A DNA stretch of 54,206 bases from an uncultured Burkholderiales bacterium (GTDB lineage Bacteria > Pseudomonadota > Gammaproteobacteria > Burkholderiales > Eutrophovitaceae): contig CATOSA010000067.1 in assembly GCA_951812315.1 (NCBI GenBank), forward strand, positions 1 through 54,206, written 5' to 3'. The translations under genes and the position numbers were made by a program. Below the pieces are notes generated by a model. The model was not told where the DNA came from and did no database searches. It saw only the letters and a program-made list of their open reading frames with translations. Positions 36,364 through 46,414 of this stretch are shown piece after piece. Positions within the stretch are counted from its first letter, which is position 1, and every line of letters begins with the position of its first letter.

Positions 36364-37842
36364 ATGAAACACGATATAGATCCAGACGGCGCACGTCTGC
36401 CGATCAAGCTGGACACCACCTCCAACGGTGAGTTTGTTCCAGTACCTCTTGCCAGGGCGAATCTTCATGCCAACCATCTTGCCCATCAACTGGCGACGCA
36501 AAACGCGAAACGCCGGTCACTGAGCCGCCGTGATTTTCTGATTTCGTCGTGTGGCGCGGCAACCACGTTGCTCGCATTCAATCAGGCCAACGCGGCGGCC
36601 GGAAAGATCGGTGGCTGGTTCGATCTCGAAGCCGACGCCGCGCTCGATCCGCAGCTCGCCGCGACGCAACTGGACAAGGGCGAGTTTATTTTCGACGTGC
36701 AGGGACACTTTGTGGACCCGACTGGTGCATGGGTGAAGAAGCTGCCGCCGGGCGTGAAGCGTTTTACGTTCGCACCAAAAGGAAATTGCGATCTGGCAAA
36801 CGCACCTGGCGAAATGAGTTACCTCAATTGTCTCGGCGGGGACGAATTCATCAAGGACGTTTTTCTGGACAGTGATACCGACATGATGGTGTTGTCATTC
36901 GTGCCTTCAGAAAGCGACGCCGAACCGCTCACGATCGAGTCGGCCGATGCGGTGCGCCGAATCATCGACCGTATGGAAGGGTCGCATCGTCTGCTCCTGC
37001 ACGGCCGTGTAAATCCGAACCAGGCGGGTGATGTCGATAGAATGGATGAACTGGCGCAGCGATGGAACGTCTCCGCGTGGAAGACCTATACGCAATGGGG
37101 ACCAGACGGTAAGGGCTATTTTCTGTCCGACGATATCGGCTTGCGATTTATCGAAAAGGCGCAGGCACTCGGCGTCAAGGTCATCTGTGTTCACAAGGGG
37201 TTTCCTTTTGGACGCCGCTCTTACAAGCATAGCCAGTGCAGCGACATCGGCAAGGTCGCGAAAATGTTTCCTGACATGAGTTTCATCGTCTACCACTCGG
37301 GTTTCGTGGCCGGCAATAGCGAGCAGGCGTATGTAGAAGAAAGTACCCGCGATGGTGTCGATACTTTGATCCGCTCGCTGCGCGACAACGGCATCGGTTC
37401 AAACAGCAACGTATACGCCGAACTCGGCAGCACCTGGCGCTTTGTCATGCGCGACCCGGACAGTGCTGCGCACGTGATGGGCAAGTTGCTCAAGTATGTG
37501 GGCGAGAACAACGTTCTGTGGGGTACCGATTCGATCTGGTACGGCTCGCCCCAGGATCAGATACAGGCTTTCCGGACTTTCCAGATTTCGTCAGAGTACC
37601 GTGAACGCTTTGGATATCTGGAGATCACGCCGGAAATTCGTGCCAAGGTTTTCGGGTTGAATGCAACCAGGCCGTACCGCATTAGCGTTGCGGAAGTGAC
37701 CAGGCATGCGCGTCGCGACCGAATTGCCGATGAGCGCGTGGCTTATCAGGAACGTCGCGAACCGCATTTCAGAACATATGGCCCGACGACGCGGCGCGAG
37801 TTCTTCAACCTGTTGAAATGGAATGGTGGATCACGCGCGTGA
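36364..37842 (+). CDS. Exported amidohydrolase family 2 protein
   Basis: About 492 aa. After a cytoplasm-like N-terminal stretch comes a twin-arginine-type signal SLSRRDFLISSCGAATTLLA near residues 49-68, so export by Tat is likely. The metal-dependent hydrolase part starts at FIFDVQGHFVDP (a D-x-Q-x-H variant of the usual D-x-H-x-H). It continues with ALGVKVICVHKGFPFG and MSFIVYHSGFVAG (metal-site histidines), and WGTDSIWYGSPQDQI (last metal-site Asp). The N-terminal extension before the Tat motif is unusually long. It lies 117 bp upstream of an FAD oxidase gene on the same strand. The substrate is unknown. Confidence 0.82.
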   Translation: MKHDIDPDGARLPIKLDTTSNGEFVPVPLARANLHANHLAHQLATQNAKRRSLSRRDFLISSCGAATTLLAFNQANAAAGKIGGWFDLEADAALDPQLAATQLDKGEFIFDVQGHFVDPTGAWVKKLPPGVKRFTFAPKGNCDLANAPGEMSYLNCLGGDEFIKDVFLDSDTDMMVLSFVPSESDAEPLTIESADAVRRIIDRMEGSHRLLLHGRVNPNQAGDVDRMDELAQRWNVSAWKTYTQWGPDGKGYFLSDDIGLRFIEKAQALGVKVICVHKGFPFGRRSYKHSQCSDIGKVAKMFPDMSFIVYHSGFVAGNSEQAYVEESTRDGVDTLIRSLRDNGIGSNSNVYAELGSTWRFVMRDPDSAAHVMGKLLKYVGENNVLWGTDSIWYGSPQDQIQAFRTFQISSEYRERFGYLEITPEIRAKVFGLNATRPYRISVAEVTRHARRDRIADERVAYQERREPHFRTYGPTTRREFFNLLKWNGGSRA

Positions 37843-37959
37843 TCCACAAGATCCGGATTGCCGGAATCAGGCGGCGGGTTTCATCCGGGTCGTTTCGTGA
37901 CGCCAATGCGCTGGCGTCGCACGGCAAGTCAGACGCGCAGATCGAACTCATATACAAAA

Positions 37960-39561
37960 ATGGCTGAACGCAAATTCAAATTCTGGGGTTGGGGTTACAC
38001 CAACGAAGTCGCAACGCCGGAGGAACGCGCACGACTCAAAGCGTTTTACGCGAATAGATTTTCGATCTCGGACTGGGATGAGGTCGCGCCGCCCGCAGCC
38101 GACGAGATTTCACTTCCTGCGGCTCGCATCAAACCAACCTCTTCGCTGGACGCGATATGCACGACAGACAATGAGCAGCGACTGATCCACAGCTATGGAA
38201 AATCTTATCCTGACAGCGTACGCGCGTTCGCCCGGGAATTTCCGAGTCCACCCGATATCGTCGCGCGCCCGACAACCGAAGCGGAGGTCGTCGCGGTACT
38301 CGATTTCGCGGACAGCGTCAGTACCGCGGTCATTCCGTTCGGCGGCGGCTCATCCGTTGTCGGCGGTGTGGAATCTGCAATCAAGGGCGACTACCTCGGC
38401 GTAATTTCGCTCAACCTTCAGCGACTTGATCGGGTGCTCGAAGTCGACAACGTTTCGCGGGCGGCTCGCATTCAGGCGGGCGTACTCGGTCCGCACCTGG
38501 AGGCACAACTCAAACCCCACGCACTGACATTGCGGCACTTTCCGCAATCATTCGAGTACTCGACTCTTGGTGGCTGGATCGCAACACGATCTGGCGGTCA
38601 TTTCGCAACGCGGATGACACACATCGATGACCTGGTAGAAAGTACCCGCGTCGTCACGCCCGCAGGTATCAGCGAATCACGTCGCCTGCCGGGGTCAGGG
38701 GCGGGGCCGAGCCCCGACCGCCTGTTTGTTGGCTCGGAAGGCATACTGGGTGTGATCACTGAAGCCTGGATGCGATTGCAGGCCAAGCCGAAATTTCGCG
38801 CAGCCACGTCGGTCAGCTTCGCCGACTGGTACCGCGGCGCTGAAGCAGTACGCGAGATCGCGCAGTCCGGACTATATCCTTCGAATTGCCGCATTATCGA
38901 CCGCGAAGAGGCGTCGGTCATGGGCGTTGGAGACGGCCAAGGTCATATTCTGGTGCTGGCCTTCGAAAACGCCGATCACCCGGTGGACACGTCAATGGCA
39001 CGCGCGCTGGAGATCGCCGGCGCGTTTGGCGGCACCTGGGACGACGACACGTCCGCAAATCAAGACAGTCACAGAAGCGGTGCATCTGGAGCATGGCGCA
39101 ATGCGTTTTTGCGAGCACCGTATTACCGGGAAGTTCTTACCGGAATTGGTGTTATGTACGACACATTCGAGACGTCCATCACCTGGGATCGGTTTGCGGA
39201 CTTCCACGCCAACGTGATGGACGCAACAAGACGCATCATTCGCGACGTAACAGGACGGGACGGCTCGGTCAGTTGCCGCTTCACCCATATCTATCCTGAC
39301 GGACCGGCGCCTTACTTCAGCTTCTACGCGTTAACCCGGCGCGGCGCGGAACTCGATCAGTGGAACGAGATCAAGAAAGCCGCATCTGATGCACTCATCG
39401 CGGCAGGAGGCACGATCACTCACCACCATTCGGTTGGCCGTGACCACCGGCCCTGGTACGACGTGCAGCGCCCCGAGCCGTTTGCGCACGCGCTGCGCGC
39501 TGCCAAGAAGGCACTTGATCCAAACGCCTTGCTAAATCCAGGGGTTTTGATCGACCCATGA
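37960..39561 (+). CDS. FAD-binding oxidase of the alkyl-DHAP synthase type
   Basis: A VAO/PCMH flavoprotein of 533 aa. The FAD-binding loop is VIPFGGGSSVVGGVE, with TLGGWIATRSGGHFATRMTH and LFVGSEGILGVITEAWMRLQ as the second half of the FAD domain. The N-terminal KFKFWGWGYTNE and the C-terminal ITHHHSVGRDHRPWY match alkyldihydroxyacetonephosphate synthase relatives; the HHH motif supports the active site. AGPS makes ether lipids from acyl-DHAP; in bacteria such homologues also include other oxidases. The start MAERKFKFWG is preferred to an upstream frame without resemblance. It follows an amidohydrolase gene on the same strand. Confidence 0.87.
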   Translation: MAERKFKFWGWGYTNEVATPEERARLKAFYANRFSISDWDEVAPPAADEISLPAARIKPTSSLDAICTTDNEQRLIHSYGKSYPDSVRAFAREFPSPPDIVARPTTEAEVVAVLDFADSVSTAVIPFGGGSSVVGGVESAIKGDYLGVISLNLQRLDRVLEVDNVSRAARIQAGVLGPHLEAQLKPHALTLRHFPQSFEYSTLGGWIATRSGGHFATRMTHIDDLVESTRVVTPAGISESRRLPGSGAGPSPDRLFVGSEGILGVITEAWMRLQAKPKFRAATSVSFADWYRGAEAVREIAQSGLYPSNCRIIDREEASVMGVGDGQGHILVLAFENADHPVDTSMARALEIAGAFGGTWDDDTSANQDSHRSGASGAWRNAFLRAPYYREVLTGIGVMYDTFETSITWDRFADFHANVMDATRRIIRDVTGRDGSVSCRFTHIYPDGPAPYFSFYALTRRGAELDQWNEIKKAASDALIAAGGTITHHHSVGRDHRPWYDVQRPEPFAHALRAAKKALDPNALLNPGVLIDP

Positions 39562-39753
39562 CGACGGGTTAGCGTTTGTGGCGTGATGGCCATGCCTGGG
39601 ACCACGTAAAGTACGGCCCGACAATGCCATGGACGTCACACGGTTGAGTGGATAAGACGTGTCAAGGACTATTTGACGCTATGGACAGCCAACCTGGCAG
39701 GAATATTGTGTGTGAATCAGGGTGCACACAAATGGGCAGTTGTCCGCTGACCG

Positions 39754-40608
39754 GTGTCAAGAATCGACGACCTTCAATTCAACGCTTCATCTCGCGAGAC
39801 CATCTACGATCCTGAAATTGCGCTGGCTTGCTTTGAAACGCTCGGCAAGCCATGCGAACTGCCAGAAGGCGAAGCGTTTTTTGCCGAGAAAGAAACCAGC
39901 GACTGCATGTACTTGTTGCTGGAGGGCGAGGTTCGCCTGTTTCGCGGCGTTCGCGTGCTCGATATCGTCCGTTCCGGGGAGATTTTCGGCGAAATGGCGG
40001 TTATAACCGGTCAGCCGCGCACGGCATGGGCAGTAGCAAGAGAACCATGCAAAGCCCTGATGCTGGAGCCGCTTCAATTTGTAGACGCGATCTGCACAAC
40101 GCCGGAATTCGTGCTGATGCTGATGCGGATCATGTTCAAGCGCCTGCGCTTGACGTCTGAATTTCTGAGAAAGACCGGCCGCCTCAGGAACAGCGGCAAG
40201 ACACATGAGAAGGTGTTCAGCAAGGCACTCGTCAAGCAATTGACGAAAGCCATGGGCACGCGGGAACCGGAGACGATTCCAGCAACAACAACGATCATCC
40301 GCGAGGGCGAAACTGACAGCGACTCCTCGATGTATGTTGTTGTTTCAGGAGAGATTTCTGTATCGATGCAGGATACTTTCATCGAACGCATTGGTGTCGG
40401 CGGCATCCTCGGCGAAATATCGCTGCTCAACGATTCTCCGCGCACGGCATCTGCTATTGCCCTGACCGAGGTGCAACTGTTGCCGATCAGCCGCGACGAT
40501 TTCATGCGCCTGGTCAAGTCAAATCCCACGTTTGCTGTAACGTTACTCAGAGGCATCGCCACAAGACTGGAAATCCAGACAGCAAAATCCGCATTTATGG
40601 ACCGCTAG
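39754..40608 (+). CDS. Tandem cyclic-nucleotide-binding-domain protein
   Basis: A 284-aa protein with two cNMP-binding (CAP_ED) domains and no HTH. The first carries FFAEKETSDCMYLLLEGEVR, GEIFGEMAVITGQPRTAWAV; the second IIREGETDSDSSMYVVVSGE and GGILGEISLLNDSPRTASA. The phosphate-binding cassette G-E-(I/M)-(x4)-P-R-T-A is intact in both domains, so nucleotide binding is plausible. It starts with GTG. A Ser/Thr kinase with a C-terminal cNMP-binding domain of the same kind is encoded 3 kb away, so the two might act in one signalling path; this is inferred from domain sharing. Confidence 0.85.
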   Translation: MSRIDDLQFNASSRETIYDPEIALACFETLGKPCELPEGEAFFAEKETSDCMYLLLEGEVRLFRGVRVLDIVRSGEIFGEMAVITGQPRTAWAVAREPCKALMLEPLQFVDAICTTPEFVLMLMRIMFKRLRLTSEFLRKTGRLRNSGKTHEKVFSKALVKQLTKAMGTREPETIPATTTIIREGETDSDSSMYVVVSGEISVSMQDTFIERIGVGGILGEISLLNDSPRTASAIALTEVQLLPISRDDFMRLVKSNPTFAVTLLRGIATRLEIQTAKSAFMDR

Positions 40609-40688
40609 CAGTACTTCGCTACACTATTGGCCCGTATTGTGTGAAAAAGGCCGCTCGTTCAAGCGTGACGGCACGAGACCAGACCAGA

Positions 40689-41120
40689 ATGGGATTTCGC
40701 TTTCTGACCGGAAAACCCCTGCATAAGCTGGGAATTAGCGACGGGCACCTTGCCGCATGCCCGCGGCGCCCCAATTGTGTCTGTAGCGACGCGAGCGACG
40801 CACAACATGGCATCAGCGCGCTGATTCTGAGGGTGCCGCCCGATCAAGCATGGGCAGCGGCCCGATCGGCAGTGTTATCCCTGCCTGGAACGCAGATCGT
40901 GTCTGAATCAGATCATTATCTGCATGCCGAATGCCGCAGCGCGATATTTGGATTTGTCGACGATCTTGAATTGCACTTTCGCCCGGAAAATGACTCGATC
41001 GCCGTTCGTTCTGCGTCGCGCCTTGGTTACCGGGATTTTGAAGTGAACCGCAAGCGGGTCGAATCACTACGGGCCGCCCTGATTGCGATCGACGTAGTGA
41101 CGTCAAGCCCGGCACCGTAA
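40689..41120 (+). CDS. DUF1499 family protein
   Basis: About 143 aa. The conserved features are LAACPRRPNCVCSDASDA with paired cysteines near the N-terminus, and FGFVDDLELHFRPENDSIAV followed by RSASRLGYRDFEVNRKRVES in the second half. These define DUF1499, widespread and uncharacterised. No signal peptide is obvious. ATG 40689 is preferred over GTG 40641 because the family begins shortly before the CP..PNC motif. It lies 80 bp downstream of the cNMP-binding protein gene and may share its transcript. Confidence 0.83.
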   Translation: MGFRFLTGKPLHKLGISDGHLAACPRRPNCVCSDASDAQHGISALILRVPPDQAWAAARSAVLSLPGTQIVSESDHYLHAECRSAIFGFVDDLELHFRPENDSIAVRSASRLGYRDFEVNRKRVESLRAALIAIDVVTSSPAP

Positions 41121-41337
41121 TATCGGGAGTCTTTCAGGAACACTTTGGCTACACCGTCGCGCGATCAGGCACTCTCTGGTGAGATCATCAGCGGCGCCCT
41201 GACATGACGCAAGTTGTCACGAGATGACGCGATATAAACGCTTGAACTACAGGGATTACTTAACCAAGCGAGCAGCTCGAGGGCCGAGCCCAGCGATCAA
41301 CCCGTCGCAGCGTCAACGCCAGACGTTCAGCATGCTT

Positions 41338-42253
41338 TTACTCGAAACTGAATCCTGGCGTGCGCGTGTAAATGTGCAGTCCCTCATCCTGAATCACTAG
41401 CGAACGCATGCGCTTCTCACCACGATTATGGTGCGAGTGCAGCGTAGTTGCCGGCGTAATCTGCGCCGCACCGCTGACCCAGTCGATTCGCTCACCGTCT
41501 ATCATCGAGTGAATACCTTCTCCCTGTATTGCCAGCGTCACGGCCACACCATTGTGACGATGCGGTCGCTGGTCACAGTTCACGGCAAGGGTATTTATCG
41601 CGGCGTTGATAAATGGCGTCGTCGTGAAATTTGGTTCAGTCTGGCGCGTTGAGAACTGCACCGAAGCACCAGTAGTGCGCTCTGAAATCGAGCGGTCATA
41701 CACTTCCTGCAAACGGCGATCTATCTCGGCCGATGACCATACAACCGCTTCCACGGCTGTATGACCTGCCGCGGGCGCACCCGTGCCTGCGAATGCGAGC
41801 AATGGGGCATCAGTTGCGCTGAACAGGAGCGCGTCGCCAGTTGCAGTGTGCACTGTCTCCGCCCCGCCCGGGAAACAAAAACCGTCGCCAACGCTCCAGC
41901 TAATCTCATCGGCGCCATTGCGACTGGCGCCACTACCCGCAATGACATATATGACCTCACCACTCGCCGCAACAACGCTGGATAGTCGCTCGCCGGCGCG
42001 GACCCTGATATATCGGCAAAGCAATGACGGCGTGGTCGCTTTATGGGTCGTCCCCAGGTCGCCGGACGCGTCAAGATCAATCACACCGCTGGGTGCGGCT
42101 TTATCAAACGCCCGGTCGCGCTCGGCCAGAAACTGCCGAATTGGTACCGCTGGATAGGAAAAATCGAATCCGTTTTCGTTACAGACGTAGCGCGCGCTGC
42201 GCATAAACGGATGCCGATTTGTTCTGCGCGCGAACGGCTTCCTTGACCGACAT
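41338..42253 (-). pseudogene. Bicupin (gentisate dioxygenase-like) with a frameshift near its start
   Basis: A double-cupin protein of about 304 codons. The first cupin contains CRYIRVRAGERLSSVVAASG and WSVGDGFCFPGG; the second CDQRPHRHNGVAVTLAIQGE with the metal-type HRH and TPATTLHSHHNRGEK. The arrangement recalls gentisate 1,2-dioxygenase and related ring-cleavage enzymes, but the substrate is open. The best ribosome binding site (GGAGGT, eight bases spacing) precedes ATG 42251-42253, which opens MSVKEAVRAQNKSASVYAQR. That frame stops soon, while the long cupin frame begins as RYVCNENGFDF in the next frame. One extra base in the GCGCGCGC run near 42190-42200 explains this. Without the repair, translation could only begin at an internal ATG at 42204 that has no ribosome binding site. 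Confidence 0.78.
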
Positions 42254-42304
42254 GGGGTGACCTCCAGATTCGTAGATAGTGCAAGCCTGCATATTTTACG
42301 AGGG

Positions 42305-42425
42305 ATTCGCTTGTCAGGAGAAATGTGCCTAAACAGATTGGACGATCGGCCGCAGAGGAATAGCCAGACTATTGCTCAAGGGCGATCGTTCAAGCTGTGA
42401 CGGCACATTTCTCCTGAAAGCGAAT
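42305..42425. repeat. 121-bp imperfect palindrome (possible MITE)
   Basis: The outer arms are nearly perfect: ATTCGCTTGTCAGGAGAAAT on the left against ATTCGCTTTCAGGAGAAATG on the reversed right, continuing through TGTGCC. After short mismatches the inner arms still pair: TTGGACGATCGGCC with TTGAACGATCGCCC, and GGAATAG with GCAATAG. Almost the whole 121 bp can fold into one long hairpin. It lies between the cupin start (42253) and the end of the DUF169 gene (42588), both on the minus strand. It carries no gene. Confidence 0.75.
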
Positions 42426-42587
42426 AGGGACAAACTGCTACTGTCAGGCAATGCTCCAAAATTTTGCTATCAAGTTGATTAGTTTCGCGAATCGATTGGA
42501 TACGCGACCGTCTTCGTGAAATATGCGGGCTAGACCTGTTTGCGCCAGAAGCCCAATCGCTGGCCCCAATACCTGCAGCTTCCGATT

Positions 42588-43361
42588 TCAGCGGCCCGGG
42601 TAGCTAACCGCCATACCGGCACGCACGTCCTGCTGGACGCCATACTGCGCAAACGGATAACGGAATCCGTTCTTGGCAAGCGCCCGCATTCCGGCTATTG
42701 CCTTGTGCAAATAGTCCACAGGCAGCGCCATCAACATTTCATCGTCGAGCACACCGCCATAACGCCGTTCAGCAAAACAGGGAATCGACAAACTTGGTTC
42801 ACGCAGCTTGAGCGCTCGTCCCCACGAATCGGCACACGCGGATTCGCCCACCACGCTCCAGTCAAAGCGCTTGTATCCCGACCACTGAAGCCCGTTGATG
42901 AAATAAATCATCGCGCCGGGCGTTGCGTAAAACATTGCGATGTCCGGGGGATCGAGGCGCCCGCTCGCCAGCGGCGAAACAGCCAACGCGAGGTACTGGC
43001 CAGCGGGCACCAGGTGCATCGCTTCCTGATGGTGCGCGGCATCCGCATTGGTCGCGAACCATACGCCGCTCATATGCTTACCGGATCTCCATTCCGCGTC
43101 CGCCGTTCCAAGACCTACCACCGCCCGGCATTGCTCGCCAACCAGGTCATCCCCGGTAATACCGACGGTCCAACCAAGGCGGGCCGCCTGCGCCACGATC
43201 TGGTCGGTGGTATGAATCGACTTGGGACGACGAATCCCGGGAATCGTTTCCATTTGCTCGACGGTTTCGAACAGCTTCATTCCGAGGCAAATGCTGCGCA
43301 GCTTCAGCAGGCGTTCCAGGTCAGCGACCAGACCAGCATAGTCAACCAGTGATTGGGCCAT
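42588..43361 (-). CDS. DUF169 family protein
   Basis: 257 aa. It begins MAQSLVDYAGLVADLERLL and LKLRSICLGMKLFETVEQME, the typical DUF169 opening. It has an internal repeat of glycine-containing segments (VVGLGTADAEWRSGKHMSG; YFINGLQWSGYKRFDWSVVG). Conserved cysteines (GEQCRAVVG, GESACADSWG) suggest a metal or substrate role, which is unproven. The ATG has GGAGG eight bases upstream. No frameshift is seen. The function is unknown, though such proteins often sit near redox enzymes. It is followed by a 121-bp palindrome and the cupin gene. Confidence 0.85.
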   Translation of the reverse strand: MAQSLVDYAGLVADLERLLKLRSICLGMKLFETVEQMETIPGIRRPKSIHTTDQIVAQAARLGWTVGITGDDLVGEQCRAVVGLGTADAEWRSGKHMSGVWFATNADAAHHQEAMHLVPAGQYLALAVSPLASGRLDPPDIAMFYATPGAMIYFINGLQWSGYKRFDWSVVGESACADSWGRALKLREPSLSIPCFAERRYGGVLDDEMLMALPVDYLHKAIAGMRALAKNGFRYPFAQYGVQQDVRAGMAVSYPGR

Positions 43362-43629
43362 TGCGTTGTCCTCCAGTTTCTAATTTGATAGCGGTGCGCA
43401 CATCGTAACGTCGCCGCAATGCCTTTCGGATTTTTTTGTGAGAAATTTGGTAGTGTTCCCGGCCTGGTTGCAACCCTGTCCTGGCAATGACCCGGACCAT
43501 TTCAACTGTGGTCCGTCGCGCGATCGATTCGGCAAAGTTCACGCTGACCGACCTCTGCTAAAGATTCGATGCGCATCGCAGCCCGCCAACAAGGATCTGC
43601 GCGCTGGATGCCGGCAAAACTATTCTGAT

Positions 43630-44908
43630 CTATCGCCCATGCGCAAAACGCGAATTGGAAAAAGCCAGGCGGTCAGAAAGATTTCGCATCAACGCCTTGG
43701 CAAACTGTAGCTGGCAACGATCGCCAAGTTTCTCCAGAGCAATCCTTGGAAACTCGACCAGTGTCGAGTCAGCGCTGGTTTCGATGGTCGCACCGCGCTC
43801 ACTGGCCTTGCCGGTTATGTATGGGATCTCGCCGAACCATTCGCCGTTGCCAAGGACATTCAACAAGCGCCCTTTGATTGTCACCTTGGCCTCGCCGTCG
43901 ACAAGCAGAAACAGACTGTCGCCCGCCTTGCCCTCGTTGACGACCTGCGTTCTGGACGGCACACGCGACCATCGTCCGGCGCCTGCGAGTTGCCAGATGT
44001 CAGCGTCTCCGAGACTGGCAAGTAACGGTCGCTCTTTGAGCACGGTGAATTTTTCACTGTCGGATATATTCTTCTCAAATGCACTGAGCTGGCCAACGTC
44101 CGCCAATGCCAGCGCAAAATCGGCCCACGAATCGAAGCGTTGCGCCGGGTCCTTTTGCAGTGCACGCAGGACAATTTCGTCCAGTTGCGCCGGAATTTCC
44201 GCACGCAAGCTCGAAAGCTTGCCAGCTTGTTTGCCTGTAATTTGAGCGACCAGTTCTGTGACGCTTTTGCCTGTAAATGGCCGCTTTCCAGTGCACAGTT
44301 CGTAAAGGACAATAGCAAGCGTGAACATGTCACTCTTGTACGTAAGTTCCTTGCCACGCGCCTGTTCCGGCGACAAATACGCGGGAGAGCCAACGTCGAG
44401 TAATTGCTGGCGGTTCGCGTTACGAATCCATGCCGCACCGAAATCGATGATCTTGATTTCCGTCCCCGCAGAGATAAGTATGTTGGCGGGTTTAATATCG
44501 CGGTGAATGATGTCGTTGCGAAACGCATAATCGAGCGCTCCACAACATTTGAAGCCAATTTCGATCGCATCGTCAACCGGTAGCAGTTCGTAGTTCGTCT
44601 TTCGCGATGATGTCGGCGAGGCTGCCACCGGGCACATATTCGGTCACGACGTAGCTCACGTCATCACCCGTTGATGCATCCAGAATTCTCGCAATATGCG
44701 GATGCTCGAGCCGGCCGGTAAGCGACGCTTCGGTCAGAAACTGCAAACGTACGTGGCTTGGCATCTTGCCCAACAAGTCACTCTCGTAGACCTTGATTGC
44801 CACTTCGCTTTGAGAAAACTCGTCAAGCGCAAGATACACAACGCCGGACGTACCTTCGCCCAGGCGAGATTTCACCAGGTATTTGCCAATTCTGTTTAGA
44901 TCCGGCAT
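43630..44908 (-). pseudogene. Ser/Thr protein kinase with C-terminal cNMP-binding domain, frameshifted
   Basis: A Hanks-type kinase of about 425 codons. The N-terminal lobe has GKYLVKSRLGEGTSGVVYLA (Gly-rich loop) and EVAIKVYESDL (catalytic Lys). In the next frame come IIHRDIKPANILI (catalytic loop), IKIIDFGAAW (DFG) and SPAYLSPEQARGKELTY (APE-like). The C-terminal part holds a cNMP-binding domain with VVNEGKAGDSLFLLVDGEAK and GEWFGEIPYITGKASERG; its cassette lacks the PRTA of true binders. The first frame stops after LADIIAKDELRTATG; the other resumes KTNYELLPVDDA. Deleting one A from GAAAG near 44603 gives the expected LADIIAKTNYELLPVDDA. A kinase beside a T2SS operon could regulate it, but this is inference. 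Confidence 0.87.
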
Positions 44909-45189
44909 TGGACGGACCCTGTTACAGCCAGTACAGCGTCATTGCAGTTGACGCATTGCAGTAGCGGCAGGGCAGGGATTTTTATGTTCCGGGAAAACAA
45001 GCTGTCAACAATGCGCTTCGAAAACTCGCGCTCGATCCTCTGGTTGTCATTTTTTGGCCAGAGCGTGGCCGGCCTGAGTCACCGCAACATATCGCCTTTA
45101 GCCCATGAAGACATGGACGAACGCGGCAGCAACCAGGCAACCGAAGCACGAGCCAAGCCAGGGCGGCAGTTGAAATCTATCTGAATTCG

Positions 45190-46394
45190 TCAGCGAATGA
45201 TCTGGTTGATCTCGATAATCGGCATGAGCACGGCGAGTACGATGCCGAGCACGATGACACCCATGACGAGGATCAGGATTGGCTCAATCAAGGTCGCGGC
45301 CGCCGTCGCGCGGCGTTCGACTTCACGGGACTGATTGGCCGCTGCATGGGTACGCATTTTTGGCAGATCGCCGGTCGCTTCACCAACCTCGATCAATCGA
45401 ACTAGAACTGGCGGAAACGCGTTTGTGGCGGCGAGCGCGCGACCCAACCCGACGCCCTCGCGCACTCTTTCGTTCGTGCTGTTTGCGGCCGAACGCAACA
45501 GCGAATTGGTCAACGTCGCTTCGGCGGCAGCCAACGCTCGCAAAATGGGTACGCCCGCTTCGCTCAGAATTGCAAGTGTGGACGCGAAACGCGCGGTATC
45601 TACTCCACGGGCGATACGTCCAAACAGCGGCAGGCGCAACACTGCGCGATCCCAGGCGGATTTTGGCCCGGGCCGTTTCAGCGTGACGTGGACGGCATAG
45701 ATTCCGCCGGCAATTGCTGCTAGCAACCAAATACCGTATTCACGCAAGAAAGCCGACACGGCCAGAAGAACAAGAGTTGGCCAGGGTAGCGCCTGGCTCG
45801 TCTGCTCAAATACCTGAACGGCCTGCGGAACAACATAGGTCATCAAGAACAACACGATCGCAAACGCAATGACGGTGACAATCGCGGGATAAGTCGCAGC
45901 CGCAAGCAACTTCGCACGCAATGCCTGCCGTTCCTCGAGATATTGCGCAAGCCGCTCCAGCACTGCGCCGAAACTGCCCGCCTGCTCGCCGGCAGCGACC
46001 GTCGCGCAATATACGCGCGGGAACACGCCCGGATGGCTTTCCAGTGCTTCGGCAAAACGATGACCGGCAAGTAGTACGTCGGCACGCACGACACGAAAAA
46101 TATCGCGATGCACGCTCTCTTCGGCTTGTTCGACCAGTGTCGAAAGCGCAACATCAAGCTGCAAGCCTGCGGTTAACAGACTGGCAAGTTGCCGTGTCGC
46201 AAGCGCAAGATCGGCCTCGCGCATGCGATAACGGCTGCCGGCCTCCTTTCGCGCTTCAGCCTGGCCCAGCGCCTCAACTGAGATCGGCACCAGACCGCTT
46301 GCCCGCAACGCACTGCGCGCGGGGTGTCGGCATCAATCTCACCTTTTTCGACAGCCCCGCTTTCGCGTGCGGCTTCGAAGCGGTAGGTAGCCAT
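45190..46394 (-). pseudogene. gspF: Type II secretion inner-membrane protein GspF, frameshifted
   Basis: The polytopic platform protein of the T2SS. The frame begins MATYRFEAARESGAVEKGEI at 46394 and is in phase to ADTPRAVR, then continues as RASGLVPISVEALGQAEARK in the adjacent frame. One base is missing in the CGCGCG run near 46320. The full protein is 401 aa, the usual GspF size. Conserved parts are LATRQLASLLTAGLQLDVAL, PGVFPRVYCATVAAGEQAG, and the duplicated second half with LIEVGEATGDLPKMRTHAAA. The last segment ILILVMGVIVLGIVLAVLMP is the final membrane helix. It is the last gene of the gsp operon seen here. Confidence 0.92.
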
Positions 46395-46414
46395 TGGCGC
46401 GGGTATGTTCTGCT

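Noticed and set aside
40607..40632. Short palindromic sequence (TAGCAGTACTTCGCTACACTA) resembling the MITE ends
   Set aside because: The match to the 36093 element is too short and mismatched to call a second copy.
44942..45184. 80-codon plus-strand frame between the kinase and gspF genes
   Set aside because: No ribosome binding site, no family resemblance, and ordinary length for chance in GC-rich DNA.
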